Part shown: positions 52,959 through 62,272 of the stretch, piece after piece | How the letters are laid out: each line of letters begins with the position of its first letter | How positions within the stretch are numbered: the stretch's first letter is position 1 | Assembly (NCBI RefSeq): GCF_013407185.1 | Contig: NZ_CP026995.1 | Coordinates: 1,633,913 to 1,697,912, forward strand | DNA from: Nitrosopumilus ureiphilus | Lineage (GTDB): Archaea; Thermoproteota; Nitrososphaeria; Nitrososphaerales; Nitrosopumilaceae | Length of the DNA: 64,000 bases | Direction: 5' to 3' | Position numbers and translations under genes: made by a program | The notes under the pieces: model-generated | Databases searched by the model: none | What the model was told of the DNA's origin: nothing | Seen by the model: only the letters and a program-made list of their open reading frames with translations

Positions 52959-53576
52959 TTGAAACAAAGTGAAAAACTAATTCTTGCAGTCATGTATGTA
53001 TCTCAAATTGACGGGAGACCATTAACGCAGACAATTATGAAAAAAAGCATGTTATCAGAAGACATGATAAATTCAAAGATTGATGAATTGATAAAAAACC
53101 AATTTGTAAATGAAGATAGGAGCACGCTTACAGAAATGGGTCGAAGTTCATTACGAGTGGTATTAGCAGGCGGAGTTTTTGACATTATTCATCCAGGTCA
53201 CATCTACACCCTAAATGCAGCAAAGGCATTAGGGGATGTACTAGTAGTAGTTGTGGCAACAGACAACACAGCAGTAAAGATGAAAAAAAGAAATCCAATT
53301 CACAGTCAAAAACAGAGACAGGAATTAGTAAATTCACTATCAATGGTGGATCTCTGTCTAATTGGACAAGAAGATGATATTTTCAAGACAGTCAATCTTG
53401 TAAGACCAGAAATTATTGCGTTGGGTTATGATCAGGTTCATCAAGAAAAATTCATCACGGAAGGATGTAAAAAAATTAAGCTTGATGCAAAAGTTGCAAG
53501 ATTGCAATCCCCCATTCCAGATATATCTAGCTCTAAAATTGAAAAAGAGTATGGCAAATCTATTCACGGGATCTAG
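52959..53576 (+). CDS. ribL: FAD synthase RibL with N-terminal helical/wHTH extension
   Basis: Residues 66-205 are the archaeal FAD synthase nucleotidyltransferase: VVLAGGVFDIIHPGH (the HIGH-like motif), then MKKRNPIHSQKQRQELV and the ISSSKI-type SSSK box. It adenylylates FMN to FAD. Residues 1-65 form a small winged-helix-like region (SEKLILAVMYVSQIDG, then MINSKIDELIKNQFV). The start is a TTG. It meets ribK tail-to-tail with a four-base overlap, and the two steps are consecutive. Confidence 0.88.
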   Translation: MKQSEKLILAVMYVSQIDGRPLTQTIMKKSMLSEDMINSKIDELIKNQFVNEDRSTLTEMGRSSLRVVLAGGVFDIIHPGHIYTLNAAKALGDVLVVVVATDNTAVKMKKRNPIHSQKQRQELVNSLSMVDLCLIGQEDDIFKTVNLVRPEIIALGYDQVHQEKFITEGCKKIKLDAKVARLQSPIPDISSSKIEKEYGKSIHGI

Positions 53577-54256
53577 GAATTAATTTGAATTTTAATTGAA
53601 ATTTTTGAACCGTCTTTAAGTTTTGCAGTTTTTCTCAAACAGGATTTAGAGATTAATTCAATAATTGAATCATCATGATGTGTTCGCTCAAGCATAATTA
53701 ATTCACAATTTGCTGAATTGTTTAATTTGGCTGGAAAACATTTTACCCATCCATAGGTTCTCTTCCCATCCGAGAAGCCCTTAATTTTTACACCATTCAA
53801 AGTTTCAAATTGTTTAATTGCTTCTTGATGGATTTTTTGATCTAATCTCACATTAAGAGTTCCAGGGAATGGAACATATCCAATTTTAGATTGGAATTGT
53901 TTTGTGTATCCTTTTAATCCCATATAGTATGCACCTTCACCCATTCCAGAAACCAAAGTTCCTTTGAGTTCAACGTGAGATGTTGAAGAATCCAAACTTT
54001 TTCGCAGTATTGCAGAGAGTTTTACCATTTCACTGAAACCTTTAGGAGTAATTTTTACAGAAATGTTGCGACCACTAATTATTCTCTCTATGAATTGATT
54101 TTGTTCTAATTCTAAGAGGTGTTTTGATGCAGATTGTTGAGATTTTTTAATATTTTTTCCAAGAGAGGAAGTTGTTATAGTGACATAGTTGTGTCTTGCA
54201 CCTTTGGATAATAGATATGAGAGTGTTAAGATGTGCTGAATTTTTAGTTCAGTCAT
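53573..54256 (-). CDS. ribK: CTP-dependent riboflavin kinase with N-terminal wHTH
   Basis: 227 residues. The first 85 are a winged-helix (LSYLLSKGARHNYVTITTSSLGKNIKKSQQSASKHLLEL). The rest is the archaeal riboflavin kinase barrel: LVSGMGEGAYYM, then YVPFPGTLNVRLD and GWVKCFPAKLN. It makes FMN using CTP. The fusion to a DNA-binding domain is well known in archaea and suggests self-regulation by flavin state. It lies eight bases downstream of dnaG on the same strand. Confidence 0.9.
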   Translation of the reverse strand: MTELKIQHILTLSYLLSKGARHNYVTITTSSLGKNIKKSQQSASKHLLELEQNQFIERIISGRNISVKITPKGFSEMVKLSAILRKSLDSSTSHVELKGTLVSGMGEGAYYMGLKGYTKQFQSKIGYVPFPGTLNVRLDQKIHQEAIKQFETLNGVKIKGFSDGKRTYGWVKCFPAKLNNSANCELIMLERTHHDDSIIELISKSCLRKTAKLKDGSKISIKIQINS

Positions 54257-54264
54257 CTAGTTCC

Positions 54265-55407
54265 CTAAGATACGCCTAAATCACTGAATGTTTTTAGTGT
54301 CATTCCATCAGAGGTGGAAAGTTTAGCAACTCTGTGACCAACAACACATTCAACACCTGCATTTTTGGCACCTTCCAAAAGCCTCTGAGTAATTATTCCA
54401 TCTAGTAGAAGATATTTGATTCCAGATTGTGATGATAGTTTGTTTACTACTTCACTGATTGGAACTTTGAAAACTTCATTTTGATCACCGTCTAACGCAA
54501 CTGCTTCAAGAGTTTCATTCAGATTTGGAAAAACCTTTGATGCGACATCTGCAAGAGGTTTATCGTCTTCACTTTTGAGAGCAGGGGTTGGTTTTCCAGA
54601 TTTAATTTCATCGGCAATTGGTCTTAGAATTTCATCAATTCTTTGTGGAGTTAGTTCTTCAACTTCAACACCAGTATCTGCTTGTAATTCATAATCTAAA
54701 GTAACAACAGATTTGAGTTCTTTGAGAATAAATCCGCCTGATCTATCTCCATCAAGGAATGCAACTACCGTGTCTTTATTATTACATAGCTCTTTTATGG
54801 ACTCATCAATTTTTGCACCTTCAATTGCCAAAACATTATCATATCCTGCTCTTAGAAGATTGATTACATCTGCCCTCCCTTCTACTAGAATTACCCAATT
54901 AGAATCAAAGACGCCAGAACTACATGTTAATTTTGATGGTCCATAAGTTGCTAGTTTTCCAGCATCGCCCTGATGAACATCATTTAGCATTGTTTCTCCT
55001 TCGCTAACAGTTTTAGTAGCCCATTTTTGCTTGATTTCTTTTGCACGTCTTACAATATCATCTTTCTTTGCAGCTCGTACATCATCAATGGCTTCTAATC
55101 TAAATTTACAATCAAACGGTCCTACTTTGTCAATGCTTTCTATTCCTGCAGCAATTAATGCACATGTATCAATATCAGTGCTCATTGGGATCAAGGCATC
55201 ACCTGCAGTAGTGTTTGCAGTAGATTTTGTATTAACTTCAATACGTCCTACTTTAGAAACTCGTTGCAGTTCATTCAGATTCATCTCTGGGCCTAACAGT
55301 CCTTCTGTTTGGCCAAAGATGGCTCCGATTATATCTGCTCTTTCAACGAGCCCATCAACTTCATAGGAAAGTTTAACATGATATTTGACAATTCCTGATT
55401 GAGGCAT
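54265..55407 (-). CDS. dnaG: DnaG-type primase / exosome-associated protein
   Basis: 380 residues with the archaeal DnaG layout: an N-terminal domain (VKYHVKLSYEVDGLVERADIIGAIFGQTEGLLG), a Toprim core with VEGRADVINLLRAGYDN and FLDGDRSGG (acidic residues of the catalytic site), and a regulatory C-terminal domain. Archaeal DnaG acts as a primase in vitro and as an RNA-exosome subunit in cells. The length matches the family. It heads a short dnaG-ribK minus-strand pair. Confidence 0.93.
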   Translation of the reverse strand: MPQSGIVKYHVKLSYEVDGLVERADIIGAIFGQTEGLLGPEMNLNELQRVSKVGRIEVNTKSTANTTAGDALIPMSTDIDTCALIAAGIESIDKVGPFDCKFRLEAIDDVRAAKKDDIVRRAKEIKQKWATKTVSEGETMLNDVHQGDAGKLATYGPSKLTCSSGVFDSNWVILVEGRADVINLLRAGYDNVLAIEGAKIDESIKELCNNKDTVVAFLDGDRSGGFILKELKSVVTLDYELQADTGVEVEELTPQRIDEILRPIADEIKSGKPTPALKSEDDKPLADVASKVFPNLNETLEAVALDGDQNEVFKVPISEVVNKLSSQSGIKYLLLDGIITQRLLEGAKNAGVECVVGHRVAKLSTSDGMTLKTFSDLGVS

Positions 55408-55564
55408 AAATTATTCATCTCCTTTATTATCATAATTTTGGTTTCTACCTTCGATATATGAGGGTATCGCAAAAAAATTGTAGCAAGATATGAAATTTTT
55501 CAAGAAATAGATTGGCATAGTAAACCGCTAAGAAAATCTAAAAATGAAAAATAATGATAGTTGT

Positions 55565-55915
55565 TTATTCAGTACTAAATGAGTGACCACATGAACAGGA
55601 TTTTGTAACGTTTGGATTATTGATTTTAAATCCAGAACCCATTAGACTTTCAATATAGTCTACGTTTGCACCTTGTAGATGGTCAACACTGTAACTGTCA
55701 ACTAGGAGTTTTACTCCATTTTCTTCCATGATGATGTCATCTTCTTCTGGTGTCTTTTCAAAGCCCATTCCATAAGATAGACCAGAACAGCCGCCACCTT
55801 GAACATATACTCGAAGATATTCAGGTGATTCTGCTTCTTCTTTCATGAATTCTTTGATCTTTTCAGCTGCTTTTGCACTAACTGTGATCATCTTTTGTGT
55901 TTGCTCAGTTGCCAT
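55565..55915 (-). CDS. erpA: A-type Fe-S cluster carrier (IscA/ErpA-like)
   Basis: 116 residues with YVQGGGCSGLSYGMGF and the late SCSCGHSF: three conserved cysteines (one early, two in the CxC-like end), the HesB/IscA pattern. It hands iron-sulfur clusters to apoproteins. A TATA-like GCTTATTATAAT on the minus strand (55939-55950) is 24-33 bases upstream of the ATG, fitting a leaderless message. The gene is alone. Confidence 0.93.
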   Translation of the reverse strand: MATEQTQKMITVSAKAAEKIKEFMKEEAESPEYLRVYVQGGGCSGLSYGMGFEKTPEEDDIIMEENGVKLLVDSYSVDHLQGANVDYIESLMGSGFKINNPNVTKSCSCGHSFSTE

Positions 55916-56007
55916 TATAAATAAAAAAGCCGCCTCAAATTATAATAAGCTTTTCCCACCCAACACACTAGTAATTCAGGAATTAATCAGGTTTTTTCCA
56001 TATTTCT

Positions 56008-56610
56008 CTAAGGATCTGTATGATAATCATGTTCATCAAAATCAGAACCTAAAGAGACAGACAAAATTACCGTTGTCTCAGTTGTTTGAAATCGCAATTC
56101 TTTCTCAGGCAAGAAATTTCTAAAAACATGAGTTAGTAGTTGTTCTGTAAATACGGACCATTTTATTCCCAACTCATGTTGAATTAAAAATATGTGCATG
56201 TCACCCTCAACTCTATGATCAGAATTCATTCCAGATGCTCGCATGTAATCTTCAAGTGTTTCGATACATCTTTTCAAATCATATCCTCCTTTGATAAATA
56301 GGACAGTATCTTTAATCACAGGAAACATCAAAGTAATTATTTCATCAATATCTTTTTCATCTAACTCTGTTCCTAAAGATTCCAAGATACCTTTTGGAAC
56401 TGGAATCATTCCAATTTTACTGGAAAATCTATCCCATTGAATATACTTTTCAAGAATTTGTCTGACCAATACATTTTGAGATATTCCTTTCTGGGTTGAC
56501 TCGGTTTCTAATTCAGTTACAAGTTTTTCTGGAAGTCTATATGTAATACTTCTTGTAGATTCCTTTTTTGCTGTGTGAATTTGTCGTTTTGATGTTAAGT
56601 TTTTTTCCAA
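56008..56610 (-). CDS. Ribbon-helix-helix-like DNA-binding protein
   Basis: 200 residues. Residues 16-55 fit a ribbon-helix-helix: RSITYRLPEKLVTELETESTQKGISQNVLVRQILEKYI. The remaining 145 residues form an alpha/beta domain of unknown type with GILESLGTELDEKDIDEI. The protein may be a regulator with a C-terminal sensing or dimer domain. It lies downstream of a winged-helix gene on the same strand with about 30 bases between. It is a family I have seen only in thaumarchaea. Confidence 0.55.
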   Translation of the reverse strand: MEKNLTSKRQIHTAKKESTRSITYRLPEKLVTELETESTQKGISQNVLVRQILEKYIQWDRFSSKIGMIPVPKGILESLGTELDEKDIDEIITLMFPVIKDTVLFIKGGYDLKRCIETLEDYMRASGMNSDHRVEGDMHIFLIQHELGIKWSVFTEQLLTHVFRNFLPEKELRFQTTETTVILSVSLGSDFDEHDYHTDP

Positions 56611-56640
56611 AATTTTTGCCTCAACAAAAATTCTAGAAAA

Positions 56641-56982
56641 TTAATCCGCACGGGATGTGTTTGGAATTAGTTCAACTACTGTAATTTCCAAATCACACTT
56701 TAGAGAAATGGATTTTACCTTACTTTTGTATAGAAAATACTTTTTCCCATCCTGATTTATTGAACCTGAAATTGCTAGTAATTTTGCATCATATAGAGTT
56801 TGTAACCTTCTATACACAGTACTGATTGGAATCTGTTTTTCATTAGAAATTTCCATGGCAGATTTTGGTTTTTCTAAAGTATTATGTAGAATTTGTTTAC
56901 AATATTTATCAGCAAGTATTTCTAAAATGACCTGCTTTCTTTCATCATCTACTATTTTTTGAGATTGAATTAATTCTTGCAT
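56641..56982 (-). CDS. Winged-helix transcriptional regulator
   Basis: 113 residues, one wHTH domain. The helices are KQVILEILADKYCKQILHNT, then SAMEISNEKQIPISTVYRRLQTL (recognition helix) and a wing near NQDGKKYFLYKSK. It is a paralogue of the regulator at 20272-20601 (shared I-P-x-STVY-x-x-L-Q motif). It precedes the ribbon-helix-helix gene on the same strand. Ligand and target are unknown. Confidence 0.7.
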   Translation of the reverse strand: MQELIQSQKIVDDERKQVILEILADKYCKQILHNTLEKPKSAMEISNEKQIPISTVYRRLQTLYDAKLLAISGSINQDGKKYFLYKSKVKSISLKCDLEITVVELIPNTSRAD

Positions 56983-57202
56983 ACATTAAAAAAATAGAAA
57001 TTGAATATAACAAATTTGATTGCACTGCAAGACAGTGTATTATACCAACAAAACGATAAAAAATTACAATGTAATCAGAAATTACCAAAATGGAAAATTT
57101 TACTTACTAAGATTATAGTTCTAGTGAACATAATCATTCTTCAAAATCCTAATCAGAGAAATACTTGTTTTAGTTTAATGGGATGTGATTTTGGTTTGAT
57201 TT

Positions 57203-57500
57203 ATGAGTAAAAATTTGGTCTGGTCGGAATTCTGATTCTACTTGCATTATTAATTAGAGTATCAGGCAGTATTCAGATTTTTCCAGATCTAAGTATTCAA
57301 AAAGAAACAAACTCTGATAAGTAACCACAAATTGTTCAAGCAGAGGAACAAACATTCAGGGCACTACAATACCATTAGTACAGGGCGCACTTGAAACATT
57401 TGTTGTAACTCCGGACAAGCCAGCAATGTGGTTGTATCACAGTCATGTCGTAAGTCATGCAGATGCAGAGATGATAGGACTATTCACAATAGAAGAATAA
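57203..57500 (+). pseudogene. Broken multicopper oxidase gene (ends only)
   Basis: The start and end of a membrane-anchored multicopper oxidase-like protein can be read, with the middle missing. The first part has MSKNLVW, a frame change, then GILILLALLIRVSGSIQIFPDLSIQ and a stop at 57301-57324. The last part (57369-57500) reads ALETFVVTPDKPAMWLYHSHVVSHADAEMIGLFTIEE, containing H-S-H and HADAEM typical of a cupredoxin copper site. The two parts are in different frames. A deletion of the central domains plus small lesions would explain this. Without it 57001-57614 would be an empty gap. Confidence 0.6.
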
Positions 57501-57614
57501 CTCGATATTTTTTCATATTAAACTATAAAAATTATGGTGTTTTAATGTCAAAAAGTAAAAATCACACCTGAAAATTTACACAGTTACTTAAAATATATTA
57601 AAACAATTTTAGAT

Positions 57615-58139
57615 ATGGAATATCTTCCAAAAAAAACAATTATTCCAATTATGGTGTTTTCAATTTTACTGGTTTCATCATCAGTAAATATTGCAAATGC
57701 CGAATCAGTTCCAGAATGGGTAAAAAATACAGCTTTGTGGTATGGTGAAGGAATTATCTCAGAACAAGAATTTCTAAACATGGTTAAATTTTTGATTGAA
57801 AATGAGGTCATTACTATTGAAAGTGTAAATTCAGAATCATCCAAAATTCTACAAGCATCAGTAACAATTCCTAACGGAAACTCAGACATAGCAAGTATTG
57901 GATTTTACTTGCCACTAAATCTAGAAATTTCTAAAGGCACATCAGTTACATGGGTTAATGACGACTCGGTTCTACATAACATTCAAAGTCTAGATGCATC
58001 TGGAAATGTAATTGACTGGTTTAACAGTTCTCCATTGAATACGGGAGATAAATTTGAATTTACTTTTGAGGAGTCTGGAGTATACAAATATTATTGTTCA
58101 TTCCATCCATGGAGAATTGGCTTAGTTACCGTAAAGTAG
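57615..58139 (+). CDS. Secreted plastocyanin-like cupredoxin with N-terminal PEWVKN domain
   Basis: 174 residues with a signal peptide (to about residue 30, ending NANAE). The next segment is VPEWVKNTALWYGEGIISEQEF, the same surface motif as in the protein at 23133. Residues 75-174 are a cupredoxin: VTWVNDDSVLHNIQS gives the first copper His, and VYKYYCSFHPWRIGLVTV gives Cys and the second His. The residue expected to be the axial Met (CxxHPWM) is Arg. It is likely an electron carrier on the outer face, with altered potential. It lies next to a broken multicopper oxidase. Confidence 0.85.
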   Translation: MEYLPKKTIIPIMVFSILLVSSSVNIANAESVPEWVKNTALWYGEGIISEQEFLNMVKFLIENEVITIESVNSESSKILQASVTIPNGNSDIASIGFYLPLNLEISKGTSVTWVNDDSVLHNIQSLDASGNVIDWFNSSPLNTGDKFEFTFEESGVYKYYCSFHPWRIGLVTVK

Positions 58140-58201
58140 AGTAGAAAAAACTCTAACTCTATTTTTTAAATTAAATAAAATAAGAAGGAAATTGGAAATA
58201 A

Positions 58202-58987
<786 letters not shown>

Positions 58988-58998
58988 TTAAATGTTAT

Positions 58999-61116
58999 CT
59001 ATTTTTTTAGTTGTTTTCCCCATTGGGCCAATGCAGCTGCAGCTGCAACCCAAGTTCGAAGATCTTGGTAAACTGGAACATTATGTTTCTCAATCAGTTT
59101 TATCATTTTTTCAGTATATGGACCACCATTACCTCCAGCGAGAATTGGTTTCTTCTTTTTCTTTGAGAGTTCATCTAGATAACCAACAATTGTTTCTTCA
59201 AGTGGATCATCTTGGAAGACAAACCATGGCATTGCAATGTCAATATTCTTTTCATCAAGGAATTGCTGAATGACAAATCTATAGTCATCTGCAGTTGCAC
59301 CACCACCAACATCTGCAGGATTACCATTATGAATAGGAACAGTTGGTGGAAAACGGGCCTTTATTTTTTTGAGAATAGGTGGAGATAACTTACCTATTGT
59401 GAGACCTAATCTTTCTAATTGATCAATTCCACCAATCATCGGACCAGCCCCATTACTAGTCATGGCAACACGATTACCCTTTGCAGTAGGTTGCCATGCA
59501 AGTGCCTTTAAGACTCCAACTAGTTCTTGATAACTATCAACTGAAATAATTCCTGCTTGTTTGAAGGCACCCATAATCATTGCATTTGAGCCTCCAAGTG
59601 AACCCGTATGGGATGCAGCTTGTTTTGCACCTGCAGCAGTTCTCCCACTCTTCCAAATGACGATTGGTTTTTTCTTCTCTTTCATTACACGTTTGGCAGT
59701 ATTGATGAATTTTCTGCCATCACCAAATCCTTCAACATATAATCCAATTACTTTTGTTTGAGGATCATTTGCAGCATACCATATCATGTCTGCCTCATCA
59801 ACATCAGAACGATTACCAAAACTAATCATCTTAGATAAACCAAACACATCAGCACTTTCCAACATACTGATTCCCATGGTTCCGCTTTGTGAGAAAAATG
59901 CAACATTTCCTAATTTTGAACGTACCATTCTTGCTTGTCCTTGGAATGCGCAATCAAGACGATTTGCAGCATTGAACATTCCAATACAATTAGGACCAAC
60001 TACACGGATTTTGTGTTTTAGAGACAATTCTTTTACTTCAGCTTCCATTGCAGCTCTGTCACCACCAAGCTCTTTACCGCCACCTGAAACGATTACAACA
60101 TTATGAATTCCTTTCTTTGCACATGTTTTCATAATTGGACCACATGCTGAAAGATCAATACAGACAACAACCAGATCAACTTTTGCAGGTATTTCTTCTA
60201 ATGATGGATAGCATTTGATTCCAAGAATTGATTTTTGTTTAGGATTAATTGGATATACTTTACCTTTGTAATCTTGTTTTCCAAGTGCATCTAATACAGA
60301 ATTACCGATCTTGCCAGGTGTTGCAGATGCACCAACAAGTGCAACTGACTTTGGAGTAAAGAATGACTCCATTGAGGCAATGTTTGGTTTTGCTTTTGAG
60401 ATTGAATTCTTTTTTAATTTATCATTAAGAATAATTTTTGCATCAACTACAAAGTGTGATTTTGGATAAACGACTACTGGATTAAAGTCAATACTGTTAA
60501 TGTAATCGGCATTTTCTACACCTAATTTTCCAATATCTACTAACATTTTTGCTACCATGTTAAGATCAATTGGTTCACTTCCTCTGAAACCTTTGAGAAG
60601 TTTGGAACCTTTGAGTTCGTTTAACATTGATTTTGCATCAAAAGTAGAAATTGGTAACATTCTAAATGCAACATCTTTGAAGACCTCAGTCATCACTCCA
60701 CCTAATCCAGCCATAATCATTGGGCCAAATTGTGGATCATTTTGAATACCTACAATTAGTTCAACACCTTTTGGAACCATTTTTTCCAAAAGAATTCCTT
60801 TAACATCGACACCTTTCTTTTTAGAAAGACGGCCATACATGTCATTGAATGTCTTTTTGACATCATTGACATTATCAATTCCAACTTTAACTCCACCAAC
60901 ATCAGTCTTGTGTAAAATTTGTGGAGATACAACTTTCATTACCAGAGGAAAACCAATTTTTTTTGCTTGCTTTACTGCATCGTCTGCAGAAGTGGCAAGT
61001 GCATAAGGTGGAACTTTTACACCATAACTTTTGAGAATATTTTTTGATAATTCTTCTGTGATGACTTTGTGATCGGTTTTGATTGTATCTTCAAAAATTT
61101 TCTTCACGGCAGTCAT
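58999..61116 (-). CDS. ADP-forming acyl-CoA synthetase, probably 3-hydroxypropionyl-CoA synthetase
   Basis: 705 residues. An ATP-grasp domain comes first (residues 1-240; [18 protein letters not shown]). CoA-binding and ligase domains follow ([21 protein letters not shown] at about 250, [11 protein letters not shown], and [12 protein letters not shown] with the phosphorylated-His region). NDP-forming synthetases store less energy cost (ATP to ADP) and are the thaumarchaeal choice for 3-hydroxypropionate and 4-hydroxybutyrate activation. Adjacency to the crotonase favours the 3-hydroxypropionyl enzyme. A TATA-like element lies about 29 bases upstream. Confidence 0.82.
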   Translation of the reverse strand: MTAVKKIFEDTIKTDHKVITEELSKNILKSYGVKVPPYALATSADDAVKQAKKIGFPLVMKVVSPQILHKTDVGGVKVGIDNVNDVKKTFNDMYGRLSKKKGVDVKGILLEKMVPKGVELIVGIQNDPQFGPMIMAGLGGVMTEVFKDVAFRMLPISTFDAKSMLNELKGSKLLKGFRGSEPIDLNMVAKMLVDIGKLGVENADYINSIDFNPVVVYPKSHFVVDAKIILNDKLKKNSISKAKPNIASMESFFTPKSVALVGASATPGKIGNSVLDALGKQDYKGKVYPINPKQKSILGIKCYPSLEEIPAKVDLVVVCIDLSACGPIMKTCAKKGIHNVVIVSGGGKELGGDRAAMEAEVKELSLKHKIRVVGPNCIGMFNAANRLDCAFQGQARMVRSKLGNVAFFSQSGTMGISMLESADVFGLSKMISFGNRSDVDEADMIWYAANDPQTKVIGLYVEGFGDGRKFINTAKRVMKEKKKPIVIWKSGRTAAGAKQAASHTGSLGGSNAMIMGAFKQAGIISVDSYQELVGVLKALAWQPTAKGNRVAMTSNGAGPMIGGIDQLERLGLTIGKLSPPILKKIKARFPPTVPIHNGNPADVGGGATADDYRFVIQQFLDEKNIDIAMPWFVFQDDPLEETIVGYLDELSKKKKKPILAGGNGGPYTEKMIKLIEKHNVPVYQDLRTWVAAAAALAQWGKQLKK

Positions 61117-61158
61117 CGTTCGATCGATGGAATCAAATCTAAGTATATTAAACTTTGG

Positions 61159-61842
61159 TCAAAGGTTGAATGACGTTTTGAAATTGCTGTAAAAATCTCT
61201 CATATTTGATTTTACAGTTGAAATATTTTTAGCAATATCTAAGCGAATTTTTTTTGGATCGACATATGAGATTTTTTGTAATTTTTTCTCCGTATTGTCG
61301 AGCCACAAGTTAACCATCTCCTCATTTACCTCCAAATGAAATTGTAACCCGATTGCACTTTTGTACTGAAATGCCTGATTAAGATAATGCTCAGATGAGG
61401 CTAATCTAATAGCATCTTTAGGTAAATCAAAGGTATCACCATGCCAATGAAATACAGTGAATGGATTTTTGAAACCAGAAAAAAATGAAGAGTCATCTGA
61501 GATTTTCAAGTCATTGTAAAATCCAATTTCTTTTTTAGGTCCCGTATACACTTTAGCACCAAAAGTTTTTGCAATTAGTTGAGAACCCAAGCATATTCCT
61601 AAAACAGGAATGTTTTCTTCCACGTAATTTTTGATAAGTTTCTGCTCTGCCTTAAGATATGGTAAATCATCATTTGCGCTTTCAGGAGCACCTAAAATTA
61701 TAGCTAGGGAAAATTTTTTCTCAGGAAGTTCTTCATGTTTTGCATTAACTGAGGCAATATCAAACCCATCTTTTTTGAGGAGTTCGCCTAGGTATCCCGA
61801 ACCTTCAATTCTAGTATTTTGTATTAGTAAAACATCAGACAT
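61159..61842 (-). CDS. Class I glutamine amidotransferase-like protein
   Basis: 227 residues with the triad of class I amidotransferases: Cys in LGICLGSQL, His and Glu in GLQFHLEVNEEM. The layout resembles GMP synthase-type stand-alone GATase domains. The partner that would use the ammonia is not adjacent. The flanks are the CO2-fixation synthetase and a Toprim protein on the other strand. The catalytic residues are intact, but the substrate is unknown. Confidence 0.8.
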   Translation of the reverse strand: MSDVLLIQNTRIEGSGYLGELLKKDGFDIASVNAKHEELPEKKFSLAIILGAPESANDDLPYLKAEQKLIKNYVEENIPVLGICLGSQLIAKTFGAKVYTGPKKEIGFYNDLKISDDSSFFSGFKNPFTVFHWHGDTFDLPKDAIRLASSEHYLNQAFQYKSAIGLQFHLEVNEEMVNLWLDNTEKKLQKISYVDPKKIRLDIAKNISTVKSNMRDFYSNFKTSFNL

Positions 61843-61892
61843 TATTTTCTATTTGCCAAAAGCGCTTAATATGTTAAAACAACTTACATAGT

Positions 61893-62270
61893 ATGCTAGT
61901 TTCCGAACAAGAAATTACAGAGTTGAAGAATTTTGTTTTTCAATTAAACTCAAAGAAAGATAGCATAGTTGTTGTTGAAGGAAAAAGAGATTGCAATGCA
62001 TTAAGAAAACTAGGTTATTCTGGAAAAGTTTTAGAATTTCACAAATTTAAAGGAATGATAGACTTTACAGATTATGCTGCAAAGTTTGAAAACATCATAA
62101 TACTCTTTGACAGAGACAAAAAAGGAAGGCATCTCACTGGGAAAACAATTCAATTATTACAAAGAAGAACAAATGTCGATCTTTCTTATAAAAGAAAACT
62201 CAGATTGATTACAAAAGGTAAGATCATGTTTATTGAACAACTAGTTTGTTACGAATCTTTTCTGGTTTAA
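61893..62270 (+). CDS. Small Toprim-domain protein (UPF0292-like)
   Basis: 125 residues with VVVEGKRDCNALRKLG (Toprim acidic residue) and IILFDRDKKGRHL (second acidic pair), the arrangement seen in RNase M5 and small archaeal Toprim proteins. It may act on RNA or DNA. It is the only gene on its strand between the amidotransferase and glutamate dehydrogenase and has no operon partner. Its C-terminus has a single Cys and no further domain. Confidence 0.78.
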   Translation: MLVSEQEITELKNFVFQLNSKKDSIVVVEGKRDCNALRKLGYSGKVLEFHKFKGMIDFTDYAAKFENIIILFDRDKKGRHLTGKTIQLLQRRTNVDLSYKRKLRLITKGKIMFIEQLVCYESFLV

Positions 62271-62272
62271 GA

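Noticed and set aside
57001-57210. 69-codon plus-strand frame
   Set aside because: TTG start, low-complexity Ile/Leu/Asn text, no motif, and it runs up to the broken multicopper oxidase.
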